From contig NZ_BRXS01000004.1 of the NCBI RefSeq assembly GCF_030159095.1, positions 305,673 through 369,672 of the forward strand: a stretch of 64,000 nt of DNA. Direction: 5' to 3'. A program made the translations under genes and the position numbers. The notes beneath the pieces were generated by a model. That model worked only from the letters and a program-made list of their open reading frames with translations. It searched no databases and was not told the origin of the DNA. This DNA is from Roseisolibacter agri (GTDB lineage: Bacteria; Gemmatimonadota; Gemmatimonadetes; Gemmatimonadales; Gemmatimonadaceae). Below are positions 1-8,045 of the stretch, piece after piece (the stretch's first letter is position 1; every line of letters begins with the position of its first letter).

Positions 1-1
1 G

Positions 2-73
2 CACCGCAAGGCGTACGCGCAGGGGCACAAGGGCAGCGAGTACGAGCTGCGGAAGCGGAAGCTCATTCCTTGA
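2..73 (+). CDS. 3' end of a gene cut by the window edge
   Basis: The reading frame is open from the left edge and stops at the TGA at 71-73. It encodes only the last 23 residues, a strongly basic tail rich in Lys and Arg that ends in LRKRKLIP. The gene starts outside the window. The tail is too short for family assignment. What supports it as real is the clean stop followed by a 37-nt gap and a large inverted repeat, the same arrangement seen after other genes here. Confidence 0.45.
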   Translation, partial: HRKAYAQGHKGSEYELRKRKLIP

Positions 74-110
74 GCCGGGACGGGCCGGCGCGCCGGACCC
101 TGAACGGCAT

Positions 111-233
111 CTGCAAGGATGAAGATCGGATAAGGTCTGATAACGACGGATGGCTCCGGAGTGGCGCGATCGACATCGCACCCACGCGGAGCCATCCGTC
201 GTTATCAGATCCTGTCGGATTTCATCCTTGCTG
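111..233. repeat. Large imperfect inverted repeat (IR element 1)
   Basis: The arms are about 47 nt (111-158 and 187-233) with a 28-nt spacer. They are near-perfect for the inner 23 bases and diverge slightly outward. Each arm is built from GGAT-like words spaced about 9-11 bp apart. The element lies between the converging ends of the gene stopping at 73 and the gamma-glutamyltransferase gene ending at 260. A bidirectional terminator or a mobile intergenic repeat are both possible. Confidence 0.8.
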
Positions 234-259
234 CCGTTGCCGTTCGGGTCCGGCGCGCC

Positions 260-2029
260 TCAGTACCCGACCGCAGCCCCCACCGAGCGCGGCTCGCTCA
301 CGCCCTCCCAGCCGCCGCGCACGCGCATCACGGCGTTGACGTTCACCATGCTGCCGCGCTGCTCGAGGCCGTGCCCCATCGCCTTCAGCGAGTCCAGCGC
401 CGCCGGCGTCAGCCCGTTGCGCTCGTAGGCGATCGAGTCGGGGCGCGCCTGGTGGTGCAGGCGCGGCGCACGCATCGCGTCGGCGAGCGTCATCCTGTGG
501 TCGATCACGTTCAGGATCACCTGCGTCGTGCCCGAGATGATCGTCGGGCCGCCCGCGGCGCCGGCCACGAGCAGCACCTGCCCGCGCGGGTCGAGCACGA
601 TCGTCGGCGTCATCGACGACAGCGGCCGCTTGCCCGGCTGCACCGCGTTCTGCTCGCCCTCGATCAGGCCGAACGCGTTCGGCTTGCCCGGCGCGGCGGC
701 CAGGTCGTCCATCTCGTCGTTGAGGAAGAAGCCCGCGCCCGTGACGTACACGCCCGAGCCGTAGCCGAGGTTGAGCGTCGTCGTCGTGCTGACGGCGTTG
801 CCCTGGCGGTCCACCACCGAGTAGTGCGTCGTGTGCAGCCCCGTCGGCGCCTGCATCAGCGCGCCCGTGCGCGACGCGTGCTGCGGGTCGATGGTCGCCG
901 CCAGCTTCCGCGCGTAGTCCTTGCTCGTCAGCTCCGCCACCGGCACGGTGCAGAACGCCGGATCGCACAGCTTCGTGTTGCGGTCGATGAACGCGCGGCG
1001 CTCGGCCTCCGCGAACAGGTGCGCGTACGCGGCGCTGCCGAACGTCGGCAGCGTGTCGCGCGTCTCGAGCATGTGCAGGATCGCGAACGACGTCGTGCCG
1101 CCGCTCGACACCGGCGGCATGCCCAGCACCGTGTGCCCGCGGTACGTCGTGCGCAGCGGCTCGCGCCAGATCGCCTTGTACTGCGCGAGGTCCTGCTTCG
1201 TGATGAGCCCACCGCCGCGCTGCATCTCGGCCACCAGCAGGTCGGCCGTCTGCCCTTCGTAGAACTCGCGTGGCCCGCGCTGGGCGATGCGGCGCAGCGT
1301 CGCGGCGAGGTCCTTCTGCACCAGCCGCGTGCCGGGGCGCAGCGGCGCGCCGCCGGGATAGAACAGCGCGGCGCCGCCGTACTTCACGTTCTTCGCGCTG
1401 TCGCTCCGCAGCCCGCGCCAGAACGCGCTGTCGATGACGAAGCCCTCATCGGCCAGCCGGATCGCGGGCGCCATCACCTCGGCCAGCGACTTCGTGCCGA
1501 ACTTCGCGAGCGCCTCGGACATGCCCATCACCGCGCCCGGCACGCCGACGGCCAGGTGGCCGACGCGGCTGCGGTCCGTCGGCTGCCCGTTCGCGTCGAG
1601 GTACATGTTGCGCGTGGCCGCGAGCGGCGCGACCTCGCGGTAGTCGATCGTCGCCGCGCGGCCGTCGGCCAGGCGGATCACCATGAACCCGCCGCCGCCG
1701 ATGTTGCCGGCGACCGGATACGTGACCGCCATCGCGTAGCCCACCGCGACCGCCGCGTCCACGGCGTTGCCGCCCGCGCGCAGGATCTGCACGCCCGCCT
1801 CGCTGGCCTCGCGGCTGTTGCTCGCGATCATCGCCTCGCGCCCGAACTCGGCGCGCGCGCCGGGGCGGAAGCGCCACTCGGCGGGGAACGTGGGCGTGCG
1901 GCGCGCGCCGAGCGCGTCGTCGCCGCGGTTGGTCGTCGCGCGCGGCGCGCATCCCGCGGCGAGCGTGAGCAGCACGGGCAGCGCGAGGGCGCGGCGGGCA
2001 CGGAGCGACGAGGGCGCTGGGGCGGTCAT
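260..2029 (-). CDS. ggt: Gamma-glutamyltransferase, lipoprotein-type export signal
   Basis: An exported N-terminal-nucleophile hydrolase that cleaves glutathione and other gamma-glutamyl compounds and transfers the glutamyl group. The 589-residue product begins with a lipoprotein signal (LTLAAG then Cys27), so it is probably membrane-anchored outside the cytoplasm. The large-subunit region carries the GNAVDAAVA motif near 88-96. The autoprocessing site reads TTHYS at about 400-404, where Thr401 should become the small-subunit nucleophile. The small subunit follows with SSMTPT and GGPTIIS. Length fits the family (about 570-590). The ATG at 2029 is chosen because it gives the signal peptide, although the frame stays open further upstream. 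The gene is transcribed leftward toward the 111-233 repeat, and a barrel-protein gene lies 32 nt upstream on the same strand. Confidence 0.93.
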   Translation of the reverse strand: MTAPAPSSLRARRALALPVLLTLAAGCAPRATTNRGDDALGARRTPTFPAEWRFRPGARAEFGREAMIASNSREASEAGVQILRAGGNAVDAAVAVGYAMAVTYPVAGNIGGGGFMVIRLADGRAATIDYREVAPLAATRNMYLDANGQPTDRSRVGHLAVGVPGAVMGMSEALAKFGTKSLAEVMAPAIRLADEGFVIDSAFWRGLRSDSAKNVKYGGAALFYPGGAPLRPGTRLVQKDLAATLRRIAQRGPREFYEGQTADLLVAEMQRGGGLITKQDLAQYKAIWREPLRTTYRGHTVLGMPPVSSGGTTSFAILHMLETRDTLPTFGSAAYAHLFAEAERRAFIDRNTKLCDPAFCTVPVAELTSKDYARKLAATIDPQHASRTGALMQAPTGLHTTHYSVVDRQGNAVSTTTTLNLGYGSGVYVTGAGFFLNDEMDDLAAAPGKPNAFGLIEGEQNAVQPGKRPLSSMTPTIVLDPRGQVLLVAGAAGGPTIISGTTQVILNVIDHRMTLADAMRAPRLHHQARPDSIAYERNGLTPAALDSLKAMGHGLEQRGSMVNVNAVMRVRGGWEGVSEPRSVGAAVGY

Positions 2030-2061
2030 GCGAGCGAGAGGGGGAAGGAGAGGGGCGCGGC

Positions 2062-2796
2062 TCAGCGCCGCGCGCCCGAGCCGAAGCGGACGGTGAGGCG
2101 CGTGGCGCGCTGCTGCGTGATGCCGTTGCGATCGCGCGGGATGAAATCGCGCTGGTGGCTGACGATCCCGAACTCCTGCACGATCGCGACCGACGCGCGT
2201 GACGAGAACCCGAAGCCGATGCCGTAGCCGAGCGAGGCGTGGAGGTCGCTGTCGCGCTCCGGCGCGAGCGGGGCGCCGCCCTCGAGCCGCAGGTTGCGCA
2301 GCTGCTGGACGCCCGCGGTCAGCTCGATGACCTGATGCAGCCCCTGGCCGCCGCCCAGGCGCCCGATCGCCTCGACGCCGAGCAGGTCGGCGCTGGCGGC
2401 GCAGCCGTTCTCGCAGCCGACGAGCACCGGTCGGTCGGCGAGGCCCAGGCTGCGCACCGCGGTGGCGACGGAGGGCGCCCACGAGACCTGCGCGCCGAAC
2501 GTCATCCCCGGCGCGAAGGCGGTCTCGAGGGTCGCGCGGTACTGCAGCGTGTTGTCCGCGAAGTCCCACGACGCGTTCGTGCGGCCGTCGAGGATCGTCT
2601 CGGCCTGCAGCAGCCCGGCGGTGGCGGAGACCCACACGCTCGGCTCGCTGCGGAGGCCGCGCGACCGCGGCTGCGCGTGGGCCGCCGGTGCGGCCAGCGC
2701 GAGCGACGCGAGCACGAGGAAGGTCGGCAGCGAGCGGCCGGAAGCGCGAAGCACGGGGGGCACGGATCCTCTCGACGTGTGCGGGGCGTCACGCAT
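2062..2796 (-). CDS. Predicted outer-membrane beta-barrel protein
   Basis: A 244-residue protein with a cleavable signal peptide (LALAAPAAHAQ, cut about residue 40) and a mature part of alternating polar/hydrophobic strands typical of small outer-membrane barrels. It ends LTVRFGSGARR, not in the usual terminal aromatic residue. Two cysteines (CENGC) lie in the middle and could form a loop disulphide. No family was recognised. It is upstream of and on the same strand as the ggt gene, with a 32-nt gap, so the two may be cotranscribed. It is divergent from murQ. The start at 2796 is chosen for the signal peptide. Confidence 0.7.
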   Translation of the reverse strand: MRDAPHTSRGSVPPVLRASGRSLPTFLVLASLALAAPAAHAQPRSRGLRSEPSVWVSATAGLLQAETILDGRTNASWDFADNTLQYRATLETAFAPGMTFGAQVSWAPSVATAVRSLGLADRPVLVGCENGCAASADLLGVEAIGRLGGGQGLHQVIELTAGVQQLRNLRLEGGAPLAPERDSDLHASLGYGIGFGFSSRASVAIVQEFGIVSHQRDFIPRDRNGITQQRATRLTVRFGSGARR

Positions 2797-2845
2797 GGCG
2801 AGGGGCCACGGCGCGGTCGGCTTGCCGCTCTCGGGACGCGGTGGG

Positions 2846-2851
2846 TAACTT
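2846..2851 (+). promoter_or_regulatory. -10 box of the murQ operon promoter
   Basis: TAACTT matches the TAnnTT box that recurs upstream of genes here. A TTGCCG hexamer at 2822-2827 sits 18 bp upstream as a possible -35. The expected start of transcription is near 2858, about 38 nt before the murQ GTG. Confidence 0.5.
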
Positions 2852-2895
2852 AGCGCCGCGTCTGCCACCTCGACACCAGCGGAGATCCGCGCGCG

Positions 2896-3870
2896 GTGGC
2901 CCTTCCTCCCACGCCGCGCCCCCACAGCGTGACCGTTCGCGAAAGCCGCGTCACCGAGCAGCGCAACCCGCGCACCGTCGACATCGACCTCGCGTCGCCG
3001 CTCGGCATCGTCGACCTCATGAACGCGGAGGATCGCACGGTGGCGGACGCGGTGGCCTCGCAGCGCGAGCAGATCGCGCAGGCCGTGGCCGAGACCGAGG
3101 CGACGTTCCGCCGCGGTGGGCGCCTGTTCTACGCGGGCGCCGGCACGTCGGGCCGCCTGGGCGTGCTGGACGCGAGCGAGTGCCCGCCGACCTTCGGCGT
3201 CGGCTTCGACCTCGTGCAGGGGATGATCGCCGGCGGCGAGGCGGCGATGTTCCGCGCGCAGGAAGGGGCCGAGGACTCGCCCGAGGGCGGCGCGCGCGAC
3301 GTGGACGCGCGCGGCGTGCGCGCGGGCGACTTCGTCATCGGCATCGCGGCCAGCGGTACCACGCCCTACGTGCGCGGCGTGCTGGCCCGCGCGAAGGAGC
3401 TCGGCGCGCGCACGGCGATCGTCGCCTGCTCGCCGCCGCCGGCCGCGACGCTCGAACACGTGGACGTGCCGATCGTGACGATCACCGGGCCCGAGGTGCT
3501 CACCGGCTCCACGCGGCTCAAGGCCGGCACCGCGACGAAGCTGGTGCTCAACACCATCACGACGGGCGCGATGATCCGCGTCGGCAAGGCGTACGGCAAC
3601 CTGATGGTGGACCTGCGCGCGACGAACGTGAAGCTCGTCGACCGCAGCGAGCGCATCGTGATGGAGGTGTGCGGCGTGGCGCGCGAGGACGCGCGCGCGC
3701 TCATCGAGCGCTCGGGCGGCAGCGTGAAGACGGCGATCGTGATGCAGAAGCTCGGCGTCGATCGCGACGCGGCCGAGCGTGCGCTGGAGGAGGCGGGCGG
3801 GGTGATCCGGCGCGTGGTGCCCGACGCGCCACCGCCCGTGACGGCCGGCGCGGGAGCGGACGGAGCGTGA
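2896..3870 (+). CDS. murQ: N-acetylmuramic acid 6-phosphate etherase
   Basis: A cytoplasmic enzyme that cleaves the D-lactyl ether of MurNAc-6-phosphate to give GlcNAc-6-phosphate. The 324-residue SIS-fold protein carries the family signature GAGTSGRLGVLDASE at 81-95. Glu95 and Glu126 align with the two catalytic glutamates of E. coli MurQ (Glu83 and Glu114). A second sugar-phosphate loop, TGSTRLKAGTATK, is at 203-215. The GTG at 2896 gives an N-terminus slightly longer than usual, and another GTG at 2929 is also plausible. Its stop overlaps the anmK start (GTGA), so the two are translationally coupled. This is the first gene of the murQ-anmK-nagZ recycling operon. Confidence 0.95.
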   Translation: MALPPTPRPHSVTVRESRVTEQRNPRTVDIDLASPLGIVDLMNAEDRTVADAVASQREQIAQAVAETEATFRRGGRLFYAGAGTSGRLGVLDASECPPTFGVGFDLVQGMIAGGEAAMFRAQEGAEDSPEGGARDVDARGVRAGDFVIGIAASGTTPYVRGVLARAKELGARTAIVACSPPPAATLEHVDVPIVTITGPEVLTGSTRLKAGTATKLVLNTITTGAMIRVGKAYGNLMVDLRATNVKLVDRSERIVMEVCGVAREDARALIERSGGSVKTAIVMQKLGVDRDAAERALEEAGGVIRRVVPDAPPPVTAGAGADGA

Positions 3871-5036
3871 GCGCCGCGCGCGGTCCCGACGTCTACGTCG
3901 GCCTGATGTCGGGCACCTCGACCGACGGCATCTCGGCGGCGGCCGCGCGCTTCCTCCCCGACGGCGACGTGCTGGGCGTCGAGCTGCTGGGCTTCGTGCA
4001 GCAGCCGTACGACGCATCGCAGCGCGCGCGCCTGCTGGCCGCGATGGAATCGGGCAGCGCGCGCGACTACTGCATGCTCGGCGCGGACCTGGGGGGCTGG
4101 CTCGCCGACGCGGCGGCCGCGCTGCTGGCCGAGAGCGGCGTCGCGCGTGCCGACGTGCGCGCGGTCTGCTCGCACGGGCAGACGCTCTGGCACGAGCCGG
4201 GGCACTCGACGTGGCAGGCGGGCGAGTCGGCGGTGATCGCGGAGCGCCTGGGCGTGGACGTCGTGAGCGACTTCCGCGTGCGCGACGTGGCCGCGGGCGG
4301 GCAGGGCGCGCCGCTCGTTCCGATCGCCGACGCGCTGCTGTTCGCCGCGCCGGAGCACTGGCGCGCGCTGCAGAATCTCGGCGGGATCGGCAACGTGACC
4401 GTGGTGCCGCCGTCGCGCGGCGCGGTGGATCCGACCGCCGGCGTGCGCGCGTTCGACACGGGGCCCGGCGTCGCGGTGATCGACGCGGTCGCGCGCCGCG
4501 TGCGCCCGCAGCTGCCGTACGACGTCGACGGCCAGCTCGCGCGCGCCGGCACGCCGGTGGCCGCGGTCGTGGACGCGCTGCTCGCGGAGCCGTACTTCGC
4601 CGCGCCGCCGCCCAAGTCCACCGGACGCGAGCTGTTCAGCGCCGCGTACACCGCGCGCCTGATCGACGACTGCCGCGCCGCGCGGCCGACTGCGACCGAC
4701 GAGGACCTCGTCGCGACGGCGGTGTCGCTGACCGCGCGCAGCGTCGCCGACGCCTATCGACGCTTCCTGCCCGAGCCGGTGCGCGAGGTGCTGCTCTCGG
4801 GCGGCGGCGCGCGCAACCCGGTGCTCGTCGAGTCGATCGCGCGCGAGCTGGCGGCGCGCGCGGACGCGCCCGCGGTGCGCGCGTTCGACGCCGTCTTCTT
4901 CGACGGCGAGGCGAAGGAGGCCGTGGCGTTCGCGCTGCTCGGCTTCCTGCACGTGGAGCGGCGCCCGGGCAACGTCCCCGGCGCCACCGGCGCGCGCGGG
5001 CCGCGCGTGCTCGGCAAGCTCACCCCGGCCGGCTGA
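3867..5036 (+). CDS. anmK: Anhydro-N-acetylmuramic acid kinase
   Basis: This enzyme phosphorylates and opens 1,6-anhydro-MurNAc to MurNAc-6-phosphate, the substrate of MurQ. The 389-residue product has the family N-terminal phosphate loop GLMSGTSTDGI at about 12-22. Later come LQNLGGIGNVT and FDTGPG, both typical of the ASKHA-fold AnmK family, and a late LLSGGGARNP loop. Length fits (about 370-390). The start is GTG at 3867, sharing a four-base GTGA overlap with the murQ stop. The nagZ start follows 6 nt after its stop. Confidence 0.95.
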   Translation: MSAARGPDVYVGLMSGTSTDGISAAAARFLPDGDVLGVELLGFVQQPYDASQRARLLAAMESGSARDYCMLGADLGGWLADAAAALLAESGVARADVRAVCSHGQTLWHEPGHSTWQAGESAVIAERLGVDVVSDFRVRDVAAGGQGAPLVPIADALLFAAPEHWRALQNLGGIGNVTVVPPSRGAVDPTAGVRAFDTGPGVAVIDAVARRVRPQLPYDVDGQLARAGTPVAAVVDALLAEPYFAAPPPKSTGRELFSAAYTARLIDDCRAARPTATDEDLVATAVSLTARSVADAYRRFLPEPVREVLLSGGGARNPVLVESIARELAARADAPAVRAFDAVFFDGEAKEAVAFALLGFLHVERRPGNVPGATGARGPRVLGKLTPAG

Positions 5037-5042
5037 CGCGAC

Positions 5043-6542
5043 GTGAGCGAGACCGCACGCCTCCTGATCCCCGCCGTCGTCGCGGACCCCAACGGCCGCT
5101 TCGAGAGCGCGCGTCCCGCGATCGCGGAGGCGCTGGCGCTGGGCGTCGGCGGATTCGCGCTGTACGGCGGCGAGCAGGACGCCGTGCGCGCGCTGACGCG
5201 CGAGCTGCAGCAGAAGTCGCGCGTGCCGCTGCTGGTGGGCGCCGACATGGAGCGCGGCGCGGGGCAGCAGTTCGGCGGTGCGACGGGGCTGCCGCCGCTC
5301 GCCGCCATCGCGGCGCTCGACGACATGGAGGCGCTGCGCCGCGCCGCGCGCCTGACCGCGCGCGAGGCGCGCACGATGGGCGTGAACTGGACGTTCGGCC
5401 CCGTCTGCGACCTCGACCTCGAGCCGGACAATCCCGTCCTCGGCACGCGCGTGCTGGGGAGCGATCCGGAGCGCGTGGGGCGTCTCGCCGTCGCGTGGAT
5501 CGAGGCGTGCCAGGCCGAGGGCGTGGTCGCGTGCGCGAAGCACTTCCCGGGACACGGCCGCACGACCGTCGATCCGCACCGCGCGCTGCCGGTCGTGAGC
5601 ACCGACCGCGACACGCTGCACGCCACCGACCTCGCGCCGTTCCGCGCCGTGATCCAGGCCGGCGTCGCGTCGATGATGGCGGCGCACGTGTCGTATCCGT
5701 CGCTCGATCCGAGCGGGCTGCCGGCGACGCTGTCGCGCGAGCTGCTGACGTGGCTCCTGCGGCAGCAGATGCGCTACGACGGCCTGCTGGTCGCCGACGG
5801 GCTGCAGATGGGCGCCGTGATGCAGGTCGCCGGCAGCGAGGGCGACGCGGCCGTGCGCGCGATCTCCGCGGGGTGCGACGTGCTGCTGGCGCCGCGCGAC
5901 CTCGCGGGCACCGCCGCCGCGCTGGAGCGCGCGCTCGCCGACCGCGTGCTCGATCCCGTGCGCGTGCAGCAGAGCGTGCGCCGCCGGCTCAAGTGGGCGC
6001 AGTGGGCCGCGCCGCCGAACGACTGGCGCCGGCCCATCGCCGCCGACGCCGCCTGGGGCGCGCAGCTCGCCGACCGGGTCGTGCACGTCGCGCGCGGCGC
6101 CGAGCCGCGCATCGGCGGCGCGATGGAGCTGGTGGTCGTGGACGACGACGCGCTGGTGGCGACCGACGGCGTGCCCGCGAGCGCGAGCCGGCTGCCGAGC
6201 CGCGAGCCGCTGGCCGAGGCGCTGCGGCGCGCAGGCGTCGAGGTGCGCGCCGCGGACGCGGACGCGGGCGCGGGTGCGGGCACGACGGCGCGCGTGGTCG
6301 CGCTGTTCGGCGAGGTGCGGCCGTGGAAGGGGCGCGCGGGCTACGCGCCCGAGTCGCTCGCGGCCGTGCGCGCGGCATGCGACGAGGCGCGGGCGGCCGG
6401 CCGGCAGGTCATCGTGCTGCAGTTCGACCATCCGCGCCTCGTCGGGACGATCCCGGGCGACGCGCCGGTGGTGTGCGGCTGGTCCGGCGACCGCGCGATG
6501 CAGCAGGCGGTCGCGCGCTGGCTGCTGGCGCGGCGCGGCTAG
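5043..6542 (+). CDS. nagZ: Beta-N-acetylglucosaminidase, glycoside hydrolase family 3
   Basis: Predicted to remove GlcNAc from GlcNAc-anhydroMurNAc (peptides) in muropeptide recycling. The 499-residue protein has the GH3 TIM barrel with KHFPGHG at 166-172 and the Asp-Pro-His triad segment D177-P-H179 that marks NagZ-type GH3 enzymes. The likely nucleophile is Asp252 in LLVADGLQMGA. Bacterial NagZ is often about 340 residues, so the last 150 or so residues are an extra alpha/beta C-terminal domain as in longer GH3 members. No export signal is visible, which fits cytosolic recycling. The start is GTG 5043, 6 nt after anmK. Its stop lies 20 nt from the end of the converging PP2C gene. Confidence 0.9.
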   Translation: MSETARLLIPAVVADPNGRFESARPAIAEALALGVGGFALYGGEQDAVRALTRELQQKSRVPLLVGADMERGAGQQFGGATGLPPLAAIAALDDMEALRRAARLTAREARTMGVNWTFGPVCDLDLEPDNPVLGTRVLGSDPERVGRLAVAWIEACQAEGVVACAKHFPGHGRTTVDPHRALPVVSTDRDTLHATDLAPFRAVIQAGVASMMAAHVSYPSLDPSGLPATLSRELLTWLLRQQMRYDGLLVADGLQMGAVMQVAGSEGDAAVRAISAGCDVLLAPRDLAGTAAALERALADRVLDPVRVQQSVRRRLKWAQWAAPPNDWRRPIAADAAWGAQLADRVVHVARGAEPRIGGAMELVVVDDDALVATDGVPASASRLPSREPLAEALRRAGVEVRAADADAGAGAGTTARVVALFGEVRPWKGRAGYAPESLAAVRAACDEARAAGRQVIVLQFDHPRLVGTIPGDAPVVCGWSGDRAMQQAVARWLLARRG

Positions 6543-6561
6543 CGCGCCGCGGGCGGGGCGC

Positions 6562-7773
6562 TCAGGGCTTCAGCAGCCGCCAGGCGAGCAGCGCGGCCAG
6601 CACCACGGCCAGCAGCGCGAGCCCCGCGTAGACGACCTTCGCGCGGTCCTGCCGCTCGGCCAGGTCCACGGGCGGCACGGCGGGCGCCACCGGCGCGGGC
6701 GTGGGCGGCACGACGGCCGGCATCTCGAGCGACTTGGGGCGGTCGGGCATCCGCCCCACCACGGGCGACAGCGGCGTCTCCGGCGTTGGCGTGCCGATCG
6801 GGAAGCGCTGGTGCCCCACGGCGTCCTGGACCGACGCATCGGCCAGCCCGTCGCCGTCGAAGCGGGCCGCGACGACGGTGATGTTGTCCGGGCCGCCCGT
6901 CGCGTTGGCGCGCGCGATCAGCTCGCGGCAGAGCGCCGCGAGGTCGGGCGCCTGCGTGGTCGCGTCGGCCAGCTCGGGCGTGCGCACCTGGCCCGAGAGC
7001 CCGTCGCTGCAGAGGAGCAGCAGGTCGCCGCGGCGGATGGGCTGGTGCGTGAGGTCGACCTTCACGCTCGCCTCGGGCCCCAGGGCCTGAAGGATGATGT
7101 TGCGGCGCACGCTCGTCTCGGCCTGCTCGGGCGTGATCTCGCCGGCCTCCACCAGCTTCTGCATCAGCGACTGGTCCTTCGTCAGCTGCTGCATCACGCC
7201 GTCGCGGAGCAGGTACGCGCGGCTGTCGCCGACCTGCGCCAGGAAGAGCGTGTCGCCGTAGAGCGCCGCGGCCGTCAGCGTCGTGCCCATGCCGCGCAGC
7301 TCCGCGTGCTTGGCCGCGTGCTGGTGGATGGCCGAGTTGGCCGAGAGCACCGCGTCGCGGAGCGCGATCGCGAAGTCCTCCGCGCTCTCGCCGGCCTCGG
7401 GGAGGCGCACGCGCATGGCGTCGAAGACGGCCCGCGCGCCCATGCGGCTGGCGATCTCGCCGGCGGCCGCGCCGCCCAGCCCGTCCGCCACCAGGAAGAG
7501 CAGCCCCGGCCCGCTCGGCTCGATCTCGCGGACGCGCACGTCCTGCGTCCCGCTGATGGCCGCCGCGTCGTCGAGGAAGGTCAGCGGCTCGGGCTGGCCC
7601 AGGTCGCCCACGAGGAACGCGTCCTCGTTGTGCTCGCGGGTGCGGCCGACGTCGGTCAGCGCGCACACCTGCACGGAGACGACGCCGTCGCGCATGCGAG
7701 CCTCGGACGCGCGCGTCTCGTCGGGGGCCTGCTCGGCCTCCGGCAGCGAGGAGTGGGGAAGACCGGTGCTCAC
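6562..7773 (-). CDS. PP2C-type Ser/Thr phosphatase with C-terminal membrane anchor
   Basis: A Mn/Mg-dependent protein phosphatase of the PPM family. The 403-residue product has the motifs DVGRTREHNEDA (41-52, metal-binding Asp residues), VADGLGG, GDSRAY, LLCSDGLSG and GGPDNIT in canonical order. A Pro-rich linker then leads to one hydrophobic helix at about 378-398 followed by Arg-Leu-Leu-Lys-Pro. This places the catalytic domain in the cytoplasm on a C-terminal anchor. Such proteins commonly counteract Hanks-type kinases, and one is encoded at 19508-21688. The GTG at 7773 was taken; an internal ATG at residue 27 would also leave the domain intact. Confidence 0.92.
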   Translation of the reverse strand: MSTGLPHSSLPEAEQAPDETRASEARMRDGVVSVQVCALTDVGRTREHNEDAFLVGDLGQPEPLTFLDDAAAISGTQDVRVREIEPSGPGLLFLVADGLGGAAAGEIASRMGARAVFDAMRVRLPEAGESAEDFAIALRDAVLSANSAIHQHAAKHAELRGMGTTLTAAALYGDTLFLAQVGDSRAYLLRDGVMQQLTKDQSLMQKLVEAGEITPEQAETSVRRNIILQALGPEASVKVDLTHQPIRRGDLLLLCSDGLSGQVRTPELADATTQAPDLAALCRELIARANATGGPDNITVVAARFDGDGLADASVQDAVGHQRFPIGTPTPETPLSPVVGRMPDRPKSLEMPAVVPPTPAPVAPAVPPVDLAERQDRAKVVYAGLALLAVVLAALLAWRLLKP

Positions 7774-7883
7774 GCGTCCGGTCGGCTGGGAGTCGGCTGC
7801 ATGAGCCCACTACGGCAGAGACGCGCCGAGGTTCCGCGGCTGCGTGGGAGAGCGCGCGGCCCGTGAGCGGGACGCGGCTCGCC

Positions 7884-7903
7884 CCTCCGGGAGATCCCGG
7901 AGG
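7884..7903. repeat. Short perfect hairpin in the divergent spacer
   Basis: Nine-base arms (CCTCCGGGA and its complement) are separated by 2 nt. It lies in the 272-nt space between the divergent PP2C and amidase genes. It could be an operator or RNA hairpin in the amidase upstream region. No transcript can be assigned. Confidence 0.35.
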
Positions 7904-8033
7904 CACGCGGGGCGGCGGGGCGGCGGACGTCGAACGATGCCATGCGTGGTCGAAGGTAGAGACCCGCCGAAGGGGAGGCAATCAGTCGCGACGCTCGGGT
8001 GTGCGCCCCTTCGCCGCGTTCACGGCCGCCGAG

Positions 8034-8039
8034 TACCTT
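8034..8039 (+). promoter_or_regulatory. -10 box, predicted leaderless amidase mRNA
   Basis: TACCTT ends exactly 6 nt before the ATG at 8046, so a start seven bases downstream of the box would fall on the A of the start codon. It also selects 8046 over the longer open frame beginning at 7863, because ATG 8046 starts a lipoprotein signal peptide. No -35 match was seen. Confidence 0.55.
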
Positions 8040-8045
8040 CCGCCG

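Noticed and set aside
161-2227. Very long open frames antisense to real genes (for example 161-2227, 13787-18484, 36695-40324)
   Set aside because: These are long only because stop codons are rare at this GC content. Their products are Arg/Ala/Gly/Pro-rich with no domains, and the opposite strand encodes recognisable proteins.
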